From: Pantoea sp050157905 | GTDB taxonomy: Bacteria > Pseudomonadota > Gammaproteobacteria > Enterobacterales > Enterobacteriaceae | Assembly: GCF_050157905.1 (NCBI RefSeq) | Contig: NZ_JBKIWZ010000001.1 | Span: forward strand, 3,596,001 to 3,660,000 | Reading direction: 5' to 3' | DNA: 64,000 nucleotides | In this document: positions 52,682 to 61,034 of the stretch, piece by piece | How the letters are laid out: each line of letters begins with the position of its first letter | Position numbering within the stretch: position 1 is the first letter of the stretch | Notes under the pieces: generated by a model | What the model saw: only the letters and a program-made list of their open reading frames with translations | What the model was told of the DNA's origin: nothing | Databases searched by the model: none | Translations under genes and position numbers: made by a program

Positions 52682-54439
52682 TCAATAGACGTCGCGCAGG
52701 TAGCGTTTTTCCTTTTTCAGCTGGTCGATGTAGTCTGCCGCGCGCTCGGTAGAGAGCCCGCCAAACTGCCGGACGACTTCATACAGCGCGTTATCCACAT
52801 CCTTCGCCATGCGCGAGGCATCGCCACAGACATAGAAGTAAGCCCCTTCCTGCAGCCAGGCGTAGAGTTCGGCACCCTGCTCAAGCATCCGGCTCTGCAC
52901 GTAGATTTTCTTTTCCTGATCGCGTGAGAACGCCAGATCCAGACGGGTCAGGAGGCCGCTATCGCGCCAGGTCAGCAACTCATCCTGATAGATAAAGTCA
53001 TGTTCCTGATGCTGATCGCCGAAGAACAGCCAGTTTTTACCCTGTGCGCCGGTTGCCTGGCGCTCCTGCAGGAAGGCACGGAATGGCGCGATGCCGGTGC
53101 CCGGTCCCACCATGATCAGTGGCGCGCTATTGTTAGCCGGTACACGGAACGCCTTGTTAGGTGAGATAAAAATAGCGGGCTTCTCGCCGCGACGTACGCG
53201 CTCGGCCAGATAGGTCGAACAGACACCACCGCGATTGCGGCCACCGCTGTGGTATCGTACCGACGCCACGGTCAGATGAACCTGGTCCGGATGCGCTTTC
53301 GAGCTGGAGGAAATTGAGTAGGCGCGATGCTGTAGCGGACGCAGCAGGGCAACAAATTCAGGCACCGCCAGCGAGCGTGTCAGCTCGAGCTGCAGCAGGT
53401 CGAGGGTATCTTTTCCCCACAGCCAGACGCCCAGCGCATCTTTATCGTCATGCTGCAACACATGACGCAGCTCCTGGTTAGTCGTGTTCTGACCGACCCA
53501 TTCGATTAACTTGCGCGATGGCTCGGAGATCTCGAACTGGTAGGTCAGCAGGTCGCCCAGACTGCGGTCAAAGCCCGGTACTGGCGTCTGGTAGTCCGCG
53601 TTGAGCTGAGTCAGCAGCAGGCTGACCAGCGATGGCTCGTTGACCGGGATGACACCCAGCGCATCGCCCGCTTCATATTTCAGACCGCTGCCAGCGAGAT
53701 CAAACTCGAAATGACGAATATCTTTGGCCGACTGGTCACCTGAGAGGCGTTTGTTGGTGATCAGCGCGGCGGCGTACGGATTAGATTTATTGCTGCCCGG
53801 GATCACCGGCGCTTCTGGCGCGCTCTCCAGCACGGTGCCACTGCTGCCTGCGCTGGCGGCAAACTGTGGCATGGAGCTGCTCAGCCACTCACTGGAAGGC
53901 TCCTCAAAATCGATATCGCAATCAATACGATCCACCACGCGTTTTGCACCCAACTGCTCCAGACGCATATCAATAAATTTACCCGCCTGACAGAAGCCGT
54001 CGTAGCCGGTATCACCAATCGCCAGTACGGCGAAGTGCATCTGCTCAAGACGCGGAGCGGTGCTGGCCGAGATGGCATCCCAGAACAGCTGCGCGTTGTC
54101 CGGCATTTCGCCTTCACCATAGGTCGAGGTAACGATGAGCACATGACGCATGGTGGCAAACACATCGAGATCGACATCGCCCATTGCCTGAACCACCGGC
54201 ACCAGACCTTTCGCACGGGCAGATTTCGCTGCGGTCTGCGCCAGTGCCTCAGCGTTACCGGTCTGTGAACCGTAAAGGATATGCAGCTGTGTGGTGGCGG
54301 CAGCGCCGGTGCCTGCGGCAGGTTGCTGTTTGTCTTCTAACACCAGCAGTCGGGAGTGAAGACCGGCAAGAAAGCCCGCCAGCCAGTACTTTTGATCGCC
54401 GTTAAAAGGTGCATCTTCTGGAATATATGGAATTTTCAT
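52682..54439 (-). CDS. CysJ-type NADPH diflavin reductase, proposed partner of the GltB-like protein
   Basis: 585 residues with the architecture of sulfite reductase flavoprotein (CysJ) and P450 reductase. An N-terminal segment IPYIPEDAPFNGDQKYWLAGFLAGL comes first. The flavodoxin/FMN domain follows (about 52-190; HILYGSQTGNAEALA, TSTYGEGEMPDNA, IGDTGYDGFC), then the FAD domain (HRAYSISSSSKAHPDQVHLTV, GGVCSTYLAERVRRGE), and last the NADPH domain (GPGTGIAPFRAFLQERQATG, FGDQHQEHDFIYQDEL, YVCGDASRMAKDV), ending KRYLRDVY. All cofactor motifs are intact. No CysI (sulfite reductase hemoprotein) or CysH is adjacent. Instead it follows the giant GltB-like gene on the same strand after 174 bases, at the place where gltD sits in E. 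coli. It could feed NADPH electrons to that glutamate synthase, which is my inference. The ribosome site is weak. Confidence 0.9.
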   Translation of the reverse strand: MKIPYIPEDAPFNGDQKYWLAGFLAGLHSRLLVLEDKQQPAAGTGAAATTQLHILYGSQTGNAEALAQTAAKSARAKGLVPVVQAMGDVDLDVFATMRHVLIVTSTYGEGEMPDNAQLFWDAISASTAPRLEQMHFAVLAIGDTGYDGFCQAGKFIDMRLEQLGAKRVVDRIDCDIDFEEPSSEWLSSSMPQFAASAGSSGTVLESAPEAPVIPGSNKSNPYAAALITNKRLSGDQSAKDIRHFEFDLAGSGLKYEAGDALGVIPVNEPSLVSLLLTQLNADYQTPVPGFDRSLGDLLTYQFEISEPSRKLIEWVGQNTTNQELRHVLQHDDKDALGVWLWGKDTLDLLQLELTRSLAVPEFVALLRPLQHRAYSISSSSKAHPDQVHLTVASVRYHSGGRNRGGVCSTYLAERVRRGEKPAIFISPNKAFRVPANNSAPLIMVGPGTGIAPFRAFLQERQATGAQGKNWLFFGDQHQEHDFIYQDELLTWRDSGLLTRLDLAFSRDQEKKIYVQSRMLEQGAELYAWLQEGAYFYVCGDASRMAKDVDNALYEVVRQFGGLSTERAADYIDQLKKEKRYLRDVY

Positions 54440-54613
54440 GGGTACTTTTACTCAATCCCGTTCTCGCCCGGCATCAGTGGCGTTGTCCGGTGTGAAAGCG
54501 GTTCCGCTTTCCCGTGTGCAGCGGGGGAGAGCGGTTCGGCTTCTGTCCGGTACAACGCTTAACCCGGGCAATGATCATTAATAATATTCAGTTCCGCCTG
54601 GCCCGTATCACGG
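54440..54613 (-). other. Intercistronic spacer with hairpins between GltB-like and reductase genes
   Basis: 174 bases containing a strong inverted repeat GAAAGCGG (54494-54501) / CCGCTTTC (54104 offset +400: 54504-54511) and a related AGCGGTTCGGCTT stretch further on. No U-tract, so transcription may read through into the reductase gene, with the structure acting on mRNA processing or translation. Confidence 0.4.
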
Positions 54614-57600
54614 TCAGGAGAGTTTACCCACTGCCGCTGCGATTTCCGGCAGTGCCGCACGTGCAAACAGCTCTTCAAAGTCTGGCAGGTGGCCCAGCAC
54701 CTCCCGGTTACAGGCATCCTGATACATGATCCAGCCATAGGTTGCCAGGCTGTCCATTGAGCGGATATTACGCTGCGTCAGGGCTGCTTTGTAATCTGAC
54801 ATGCGTTTGGAGCCGATCAGACTGGCCAGCTCATCATCACTGTAACTTTCGATGGCGGAGCGGGCATGGCGTTGCAGTTTGCTGACCAGCGCAAAATCTT
54901 CAGTCATCAGCAGATTACGAACGGCTTTTTCCACCGCCGGATCTTCGACCGGCGTGCCTTTTGGCAGTTTTGCCAGAGCCAGCTGCTGGGCAAAGCTCAG
55001 CACGGTGTAGTTGTTCAGCAGGACGAACATCTCCAGCGTGTCGGTTGCACCATAAGCCGGAACCGCGCCGTTGGCGATGGTTTTACCCTGACGCCAGGCC
55101 GCTTTAAATTTCGCAACCTGATGCGCCGCCAGCGCCGTCGACAGCTCTTCGAGCAGGTCTTTACGGCTTTTGGCTTTCAGGATCTCGCCGCCATCCTGGT
55201 AAAGCAGCAACGAACGTGGCATCACGTAAACAAAGTGGTGACACTCAGTTTCCCAGTTTTCCAGCAGCCATGCGGCGCGTGGCGACTGTGTCGCTGCCAG
55301 ATGCCAGTGCAGCATGGTCAGCACCGCCTGTTTATGCACCTGCGCCATTTCGTCCTGATCGGCAATCGAGCCGAACCGCACGGAATCACCAGCTGCATGG
55401 CTGGCCAGTGCGCCGTACGGGTCGTACTGATAGGCAAAGCCACCGCTCATGCCATTGCCAAAGCCTTTACCAAAGGTTCCCAGGTTGAGAATGGCACCGT
55501 TGGTCATATATTCGCAGCAGAAGTCACCGACGCCCTCAACGACTGCCGTTGCGCCAGAGTTACGCACCGCGAAACGATCGCCCGCCTGACCCTGTACGAA
55601 CAGCCGTCCGCCGGTTGCGCCGAACAGTGCAAAGTTACCGATCAGCACGTTGCCATCGCTATCCTGCGCGCCGCCGCCAGGCGACATCACGATCAGTTCA
55701 CCGCCGCACTGGCCTTTGCCAACACCATCGTTGCAGGTGCCGTAGTGGGTCAACTGCATACCGTCATTGCAGAATGCACCAAATGACTGCCCGGCGGATC
55801 CGGTGGTGGCGATCTTCACGCTTTCCGGTGCCAGATAGCGGCGGCCGCGATCGTCGGTCAGTACGGCAGGCATCGCCTGCAACTGCTCCGCCGTCAGCTG
55901 ATGGTTAAGCATGCGCTCGATGTCGATCGCCAGCTGGCCGCCAACGCTTTTATGGCGGTTATTCAGCACGATGTGGTCGCCCAGGGTGACGTCAGAACTC
56001 CCCTGATCCACCAGCGACAGCTTCAGCTGCTCAACCCAGCCATCATCCAGCTCAAAATCTTTTTCCAGATAGACCGGTTTATCGATTTTCAGCTCTGGCA
56101 CCACGGTGAGCATGGCGCGTAAGTCGAGTTTGCCCACTTCCAGCGGGTGATCCATCAGGTGCAGCAGGTCAGCGCGGCCGCGTGCTTCGCGCAGAGAATG
56201 CAGACCCATACGTGCCAGAATCTCACGCACTTCATGCGCGACGTTGAGGAAATATTGCGCCAGCTGACGTGGATCGCCATCAAAGGCTTCGGCATTGGTG
56301 GTTAGCCCGGCCGGGCACTTCACGTTACAGTTCTTTGCCATTACGCATTTCAGCATCATCAGCGCCGTGGTGCCGAATTCAAAGCTGTCACCGCCCAGCA
56401 ATGCCGATTTCACTACGTCGCTGCCGGTCTGTTGCGCGCCTGAGCAGCGCAACTGCACTTTCTCGCGCAGGCCGTTCGCGCAGAGCGCCTGGTGAACTTC
56501 GGCGATGCCGATCTCCGCCACGCGCCCGGTATATTTCAGGCTGGTCACCGAGGCTGCCCCGGTGCCGCCGGTGTTACCCGCGACGTTGATCACGTCAGCA
56601 CCCGCTTTCGCCACGCCGACCGCAATGGTGCCGATCCCTTCTGACGAAACCAGCTTAACAATCACGCGTACCCGCGCGGCTTTACAATCATGGATCAGCT
56701 GCGCCAGATCTTCGATTGAATAAGTATCGTGATGCGGTGGTGGCGAAACCAGCTCGACGCCAGGCGTACCGCCACGCGCCGCCGCAATCTCGACGGTGAC
56801 TTTGGCGGCCGGTAACTGACCACCTTCGCCGGGCTTCGCGCCCTGGCCAATTTTAATCTCCAGCTCTTCCAGCATCGGATCGGCCAGGTAAGCGGCCCAG
56901 ACGCCGAAGCGGCCTGATGCCAGCTGCTTAATCCGTGAGGCGCGGATGGTGCCGTGACGCGAATAGTGTTCGCCGCCTTCACCGCAGTTACTCATGCCGC
57001 CAACCATATTGGTGCCGTGGGCTACCGCTTCATGGGCGGGCGCGACCAGCGCACCGTGGCTCATCGCCCCGGAGGCAAAGGTACGGGTTATTTCACAGGC
57101 TGGCTGCACTTCACTCAACGGCAGTGAAGGCAGGGTTGTGAAAATACGGGACAGATAATCTGCCGCTTTGCCGTATGCGGTCACCTTCAGGCCACCCGTG
57201 ACCACTTCGCTGCTCTCGATGTCGTCGCCGAAGCGCGAGGCCAGGGCGCGGGAGAGGTTCTGCAGGCGTTCGCTTTCAGGCTTCAGCCCTTCAATCGCAT
57301 CGGTCAGGCGCAGCATAAAGTGGTTCAGGCTACCGTCCACCGCCTCACACACCATGCCACGAATGGCAAAGCCGTTATTAGTCAGTGAGTAGCGGCCCAG
57401 CTTGCGACGGAACTCCGCTTCGCTGTCAATGTGGGTCAGGTCAGCCGGGAAAGTCAGGATGTCGCGCAGCGCCGCCGGACGACGTTTGCGCTCTTCATAC
57501 ATCAGGCTTGAGAACTGACGGTAGTCGGCCGTGATGGCAAAATTGTTAATGACCTCATCCGGGATGCGCTCGAAGCTGCTGTCTTTAAATGTTTCTGGCT

Positions 57601-60145
57601 TGATGCCGAAAGCGTTATCAAGTTTGGCCAGCGTCATCAGACGGATGAAGTTATCCTCTTCGCGGGCTTTGTCGGCAAAGCGAATCGGCTCTTCGGTCAT
57701 GTCGATAAAGGTGCGCACGGCGATGGTGCCGTAGGAGTGACCGGCCCCTTCCGCGCGCTCTTTAAACAGGCCCAGCAGCGGCACGTCAGATTCACCCTGA
57801 ATTCTGAGCGCGCTCTGGTGCCAGTCAACGGCCATCTGGGCGATGGTGGCGAAGCCTGCGCCGCCCACCGGTGTTTTAATGTTCGGGAAATACTTTTTCA
57901 GCACCGGGTCATCGGTGTTGAGGAAGTTAGGCTCAAAGAATTCGCCACAGCTATAGCTTTCCACGGTGCAGAGGCCCACTTTGCCCATGGTTTTCATCAG
58001 GGCTTTTTCAGCGGCTTTGGCATAGCGCTTAAAGGCTTTATTGCCTTCTTCGCCTTCGCCATATTTCTCCTCTGCGCGCATCTGAACGCCCAGCGGATAA
58101 ATCGCGGAGGCCCCGAAGCCAAGGGTCGCGGCGATGTGGTGCGAAGAGATGCTCTGGCCGCTTTCCACTACCAGCGAGACATCCAGACGTAGCCCTTCCT
58201 GAACCAGGCGCTGGTTGATGGCAGAAACCACCAGCAGCATCGGAATCGCGGCGTGTTTCGAGGAGATGTGGCGATCGGTCAGTACGGCGATGCCGCCCTG
58301 AGAGCGGGCAAAATCCACCACCTGCTGCGCCAGGTCATCAATGGCTTTTTCCAGCGCATTGGCGTTTGCCGTCATGCTCAGCAGATCTTTGCCGACCACC
58401 GGCTCATAGAGCATTTCAAAGCGGGCATAAGGCGCAATGGTCTGCTCGCGTAAACGCAACATATCCAGGTGGCTGAGGATTGGCGTAGGCACCACAATCT
58501 GGCGGCCTTTGCTGCGACCCAGATGCGGTTTCGCACCCAGCGCCACCCGCAGGGTCATGCCATCCGCTTCACGAATGGAGTCCAGCGGCGGGTTTGTGAC
58601 CTGTGCAAAGCGCTGAGAGAAGTAGTGCGCCATGCCGCCTTCGTGATCGGATAAGCCATTGATGGCGTTGCCGTAACCCATCGCAGAGATCTTCTCTGCG
58701 CCGGTATTCAGCATCGGGTCCATCATGAACTTGAAGCTTTCCTGGTTGTAGTAGTAGGCAACAAAGCGCTGATAGGTTTTCAGATCGCCACGATAGCGCA
58801 GCGGTGAACCCTGCTGTTCTGCCGGGATTTCAGGCAAATCATCCAGGCCGACGCGGGCTTCACGCAACAGCGCCAGATAATCTTTCTCCGCAGCCAGTTT
58901 TTCCAGCGCCTGCAGCGTGGTGTAGCTGCGTTTTTCACGATGATCAAAATAGAGCATCCCGCCCGCTTCAATTCGGCCACGACGCAGCACGCTTTCCGGT
59001 GGGAAGGCGATCTGGCCCGCTTCCGACATCGCACCGATATATTCCGCGGTTTCGACGGAACGCAGCGGGCGCAGGCCAAGGCGGTCAAGACGCGCACCGA
59101 TCACTTCACCGTTGCCGAAGATTAACGCGGCAGGGCCGTCGTTCTTCTCTTCGTACAGAGAGAAATATTCCAGCATGGCGCGCACCTCTGGCGACAGCTC
59201 GCTGTCATTTTCCCAGGCAGGCGGCATCATGGAAACCACGGCGGTAATCAGATCGAGGTTGTCCTCCATCAGGCGGCTGTGGATGCTTTGATCCAGCCGC
59301 GAGCTGTCGGACTGGCCTTTGGGCCGCACAATTTTTTTGCCACGAGCCAGTGCCAGTGCGGCTTCCGCGATGCGGTTTTTACGGTCCGTGTTCAGCTCGC
59401 CGTTGTGCGCCATCAGCCGGAACGGCTGCGCCATTGTGGTATGAGGATCGGTGTTGGTTGAGAAGCGGGTATGGAAAAACAGCCCGCGCACCTGATGATC
59501 GGGATCGGTCAGATCTTTGAAGTAAGGGATGACTTCATTGGAGTTCAGGCGGGCTTTAAACACCTGCGTACGCGAAGAGAGCGACAGCGGATAGAGCCCG
59601 CCAAATTCGCTGTCGGTAAACGCATGGGCTTCAATCGTTAACAGGGCGCGATAGATGCGTTTTTCGAAGTCGTTTTGATCGACCACGTCCTGCGGGGCAG
59701 TGAAAATCCACTGCAGAATGGGTAACTGGAACTGCACGGCGGCCGGGCGTGTTACGCTGCTGTCCAGCGGCATATCACGCTTCATGATGACTGGCAGACC
59801 AAAGCTGCTCAGTGTCTCATCCACCAGGCGCTCGGCGTTTGCCCGCAGCTCTGCATCTTTCGGCACAAAGAAGTTGCCGACGCCAAAGCGACCCGCTTCC
59901 AGCGGCTCGCCGGTAACCTTGCGGAAGAAGTGCAGCGACAGGTCGACGTTGACCCCTGCGCCGTCACCCACGCCTTCTGCTGACATACCGCCGCGGTGAG
60001 GGACCGTACACAGGGCGCTGTGCGCCATCTGCAGAATCTCGTGGGTCTGCTCGCCGTCCTTACGCGTAATGAAACCTACACCACAGCTATCACTGCCTGC
60101 TGTCGGATCATACAAGCCATAGGATTGAGGTTTTTTAGTGGACAT
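54614..60145 (-). CDS. Very large GltB-like glutamate synthase with C-terminal extension
   Basis: 1843 residues against about 1486 for E. coli GltB. Start ATG 60145 follows AAGGAGACCC. Order: short propeptide, then Cys21 in DSCGVGF, the expected N-terminal nucleophile of the class II glutaminase domain (to ~430). The central domain is next, then the FMN/2-oxoglutarate barrel (GGTPGVELVSPPPHHDTYSIEDLAQLI, VAGNTGGTGAAS). The 3Fe-4S cysteines are 1267, 1273 and 1277 (C-x5-C-x3-C; usual spacing C-x5-C-x4-C). A GXGXG beta-helix domain follows (TGSAGQSFGAF, GKGQCGGELIV). The usual C-terminus ends near residue 1643; about 200 helical residues without nucleotide-binding motifs follow. No gltD is present; a CysJ-type reductase gene follows. 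Predicted to make glutamate from glutamine and 2-oxoglutarate. Confidence 0.88.
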   Translation of the reverse strand: MSTKKPQSYGLYDPTAGSDSCGVGFITRKDGEQTHEILQMAHSALCTVPHRGGMSAEGVGDGAGVNVDLSLHFFRKVTGEPLEAGRFGVGNFFVPKDAELRANAERLVDETLSSFGLPVIMKRDMPLDSSVTRPAAVQFQLPILQWIFTAPQDVVDQNDFEKRIYRALLTIEAHAFTDSEFGGLYPLSLSSRTQVFKARLNSNEVIPYFKDLTDPDHQVRGLFFHTRFSTNTDPHTTMAQPFRLMAHNGELNTDRKNRIAEAALALARGKKIVRPKGQSDSSRLDQSIHSRLMEDNLDLITAVVSMMPPAWENDSELSPEVRAMLEYFSLYEEKNDGPAALIFGNGEVIGARLDRLGLRPLRSVETAEYIGAMSEAGQIAFPPESVLRRGRIEAGGMLYFDHREKRSYTTLQALEKLAAEKDYLALLREARVGLDDLPEIPAEQQGSPLRYRGDLKTYQRFVAYYYNQESFKFMMDPMLNTGAEKISAMGYGNAINGLSDHEGGMAHYFSQRFAQVTNPPLDSIREADGMTLRVALGAKPHLGRSKGRQIVVPTPILSHLDMLRLREQTIAPYARFEMLYEPVVGKDLLSMTANANALEKAIDDLAQQVVDFARSQGGIAVLTDRHISSKHAAIPMLLVVSAINQRLVQEGLRLDVSLVVESGQSISSHHIAATLGFGASAIYPLGVQMRAEEKYGEGEEGNKAFKRYAKAAEKALMKTMGKVGLCTVESYSCGEFFEPNFLNTDDPVLKKYFPNIKTPVGGAGFATIAQMAVDWHQSALRIQGESDVPLLGLFKERAEGAGHSYGTIAVRTFIDMTEEPIRFADKAREEDNFIRLMTLAKLDNAFGIKPETFKDSSFERIPDEVINNFAITADYRQFSSLMYEERKRRPAALRDILTFPADLTHIDSEAEFRRKLGRYSLTNNGFAIRGMVCEAVDGSLNHFMLRLTDAIEGLKPESERLQNLSRALASRFGDDIESSEVVTGGLKVTAYGKAADYLSRIFTTLPSLPLSEVQPACEITRTFASGAMSHGALVAPAHEAVAHGTNMVGGMSNCGEGGEHYSRHGTIRASRIKQLASGRFGVWAAYLADPMLEELEIKIGQGAKPGEGGQLPAAKVTVEIAAARGGTPGVELVSPPPHHDTYSIEDLAQLIHDCKAARVRVIVKLVSSEGIGTIAVGVAKAGADVINVAGNTGGTGAASVTSLKYTGRVAEIGIAEVHQALCANGLREKVQLRCSGAQQTGSDVVKSALLGGDSFEFGTTALMMLKCVMAKNCNVKCPAGLTTNAEAFDGDPRQLAQYFLNVAHEVREILARMGLHSLREARGRADLLHLMDHPLEVGKLDLRAMLTVVPELKIDKPVYLEKDFELDDGWVEQLKLSLVDQGSSDVTLGDHIVLNNRHKSVGGQLAIDIERMLNHQLTAEQLQAMPAVLTDDRGRRYLAPESVKIATTGSAGQSFGAFCNDGMQLTHYGTCNDGVGKGQCGGELIVMSPGGGAQDSDGNVLIGNFALFGATGGRLFVQGQAGDRFAVRNSGATAVVEGVGDFCCEYMTNGAILNLGTFGKGFGNGMSGGFAYQYDPYGALASHAAGDSVRFGSIADQDEMAQVHKQAVLTMLHWHLAATQSPRAAWLLENWETECHHFVYVMPRSLLLYQDGGEILKAKSRKDLLEELSTALAAHQVAKFKAAWRQGKTIANGAVPAYGATDTLEMFVLLNNYTVLSFAQQLALAKLPKGTPVEDPAVEKAVRNLLMTEDFALVSKLQRHARSAIESYSDDELASLIGSKRMSDYKAALTQRNIRSMDSLATYGWIMYQDACNREVLGHLPDFEELFARAALPEIAAAVGKLS

Positions 60146-61034
60146 TGAGGGTCTCCTTAAACTGCTTTGACATTACCTGCACTGTTTCAGGGTCTGAGCG
60201 CAACCAGGGCGCAGCTTCATTTTCCCGCCATGATTTGTCGGGCACGCGTCATAGCCCTGAGCATTTCTCTCCAGACATCGGTAAAACGTCTTTTATTGAG
60301 CTGCTCTGATTTCCGGTCTCATAAAGGAGATGACTTAAACCACGCGGGAGTCTTCTTGTTGCATAGATATGCCGAGACAATGACCCGTCTGGAAAGCTTT
60401 CAGCGGATTTCCAACTTATCGGGAAAGCGTAATCAGGTCAAATAGGGCGGTCAGGCAAGGTAATCTGACGTTTTATTGGTTTAAGCAAATGATTAATAAC
60501 GATATTAAGCTTTAAAATGTCCCGCTCTGGCGCCCGGCGATCGGCTGATAAATGTGAACTGACTCACTGTAGGGCAGGCATCGGATCTCTGCACCATGCT
60601 GGCGGGAAGGGGATAAACAGCATTAAATGCTGTCAGGCACAGATGATACATCGTATGTATCTGTTTTTCTTATGTCCGGTTTTTTGAATGAAATCAGGCG
60701 TGGTTATAAGAAAAATTAATCGGCACAGGCGTGCTTAAAACATCACTAAAGATGAATGGATATTCATATAAACGGGATGAGCCTGCGCAACTGAACGCTG
60801 CCAGGATATTGAAAAAAGGCCATACAGAGAAATCTGAGATTCACTGGCGGCCTTACAGATTATTCATTTGGCACAATCAGTCAAGGGTTTTAACCGTTTT
60901 GTCCTTAACGTCGCCGAACGGCTGCGCGGATGCACCATAATAGCGCATCTGCGTCCGGATCTTCGCGTGACGCGCTGCGACGTCACAGGGCTATCTGCGT
61001 TATAGTGGGGCGGTTTCTCTTTCAGGGAGTGGGT
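60146..61034. other. Long divergent region between GltB-like gene and arcB
   Basis: 889 bases with no supported protein gene; in E. coli yhcC stands here. The part near 60146-60440 should hold the leader and promoter of the GltB-like gene. The middle contains a terminator-like element at 60639-60668 on the plus strand. The end near 60990-61034 should hold the arcB promoter (TTATAGT at 61000-61006). The 69-residue frame at 60731-60940 lacks family features. Confidence 0.4.
60520..60669 (+). ncRNA. Candidate small RNA with intrinsic terminator
   Basis: Speculative. A possible promoter (TGATTA 60490-60495, 17 bases, TAAAAT 60513-60518) is followed by about 120 bases with a hairpin at 60617-60623/60627-60633. 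It ends in a terminator-like stem (ACAGAT plus GATACAT to 60651, paired with 60655-60664, three-base bulge) and TTTTTCTT. No homologue is known to me. Confidence 0.3.

Noticed and set aside
60330..60375. Nine-residue minus-strand frame rich in Gln and Glu ahead of the GltB-like gene, as a possible leader peptide
   Set aside because: No ribosome site and no terminator/antiterminator pair next to it; too short to be meaningful.
60731..60940. 69-residue frame upstream of arcB
   Set aside because: No ribosome site, no family resemblance, overlaps the probable arcB promoter region.
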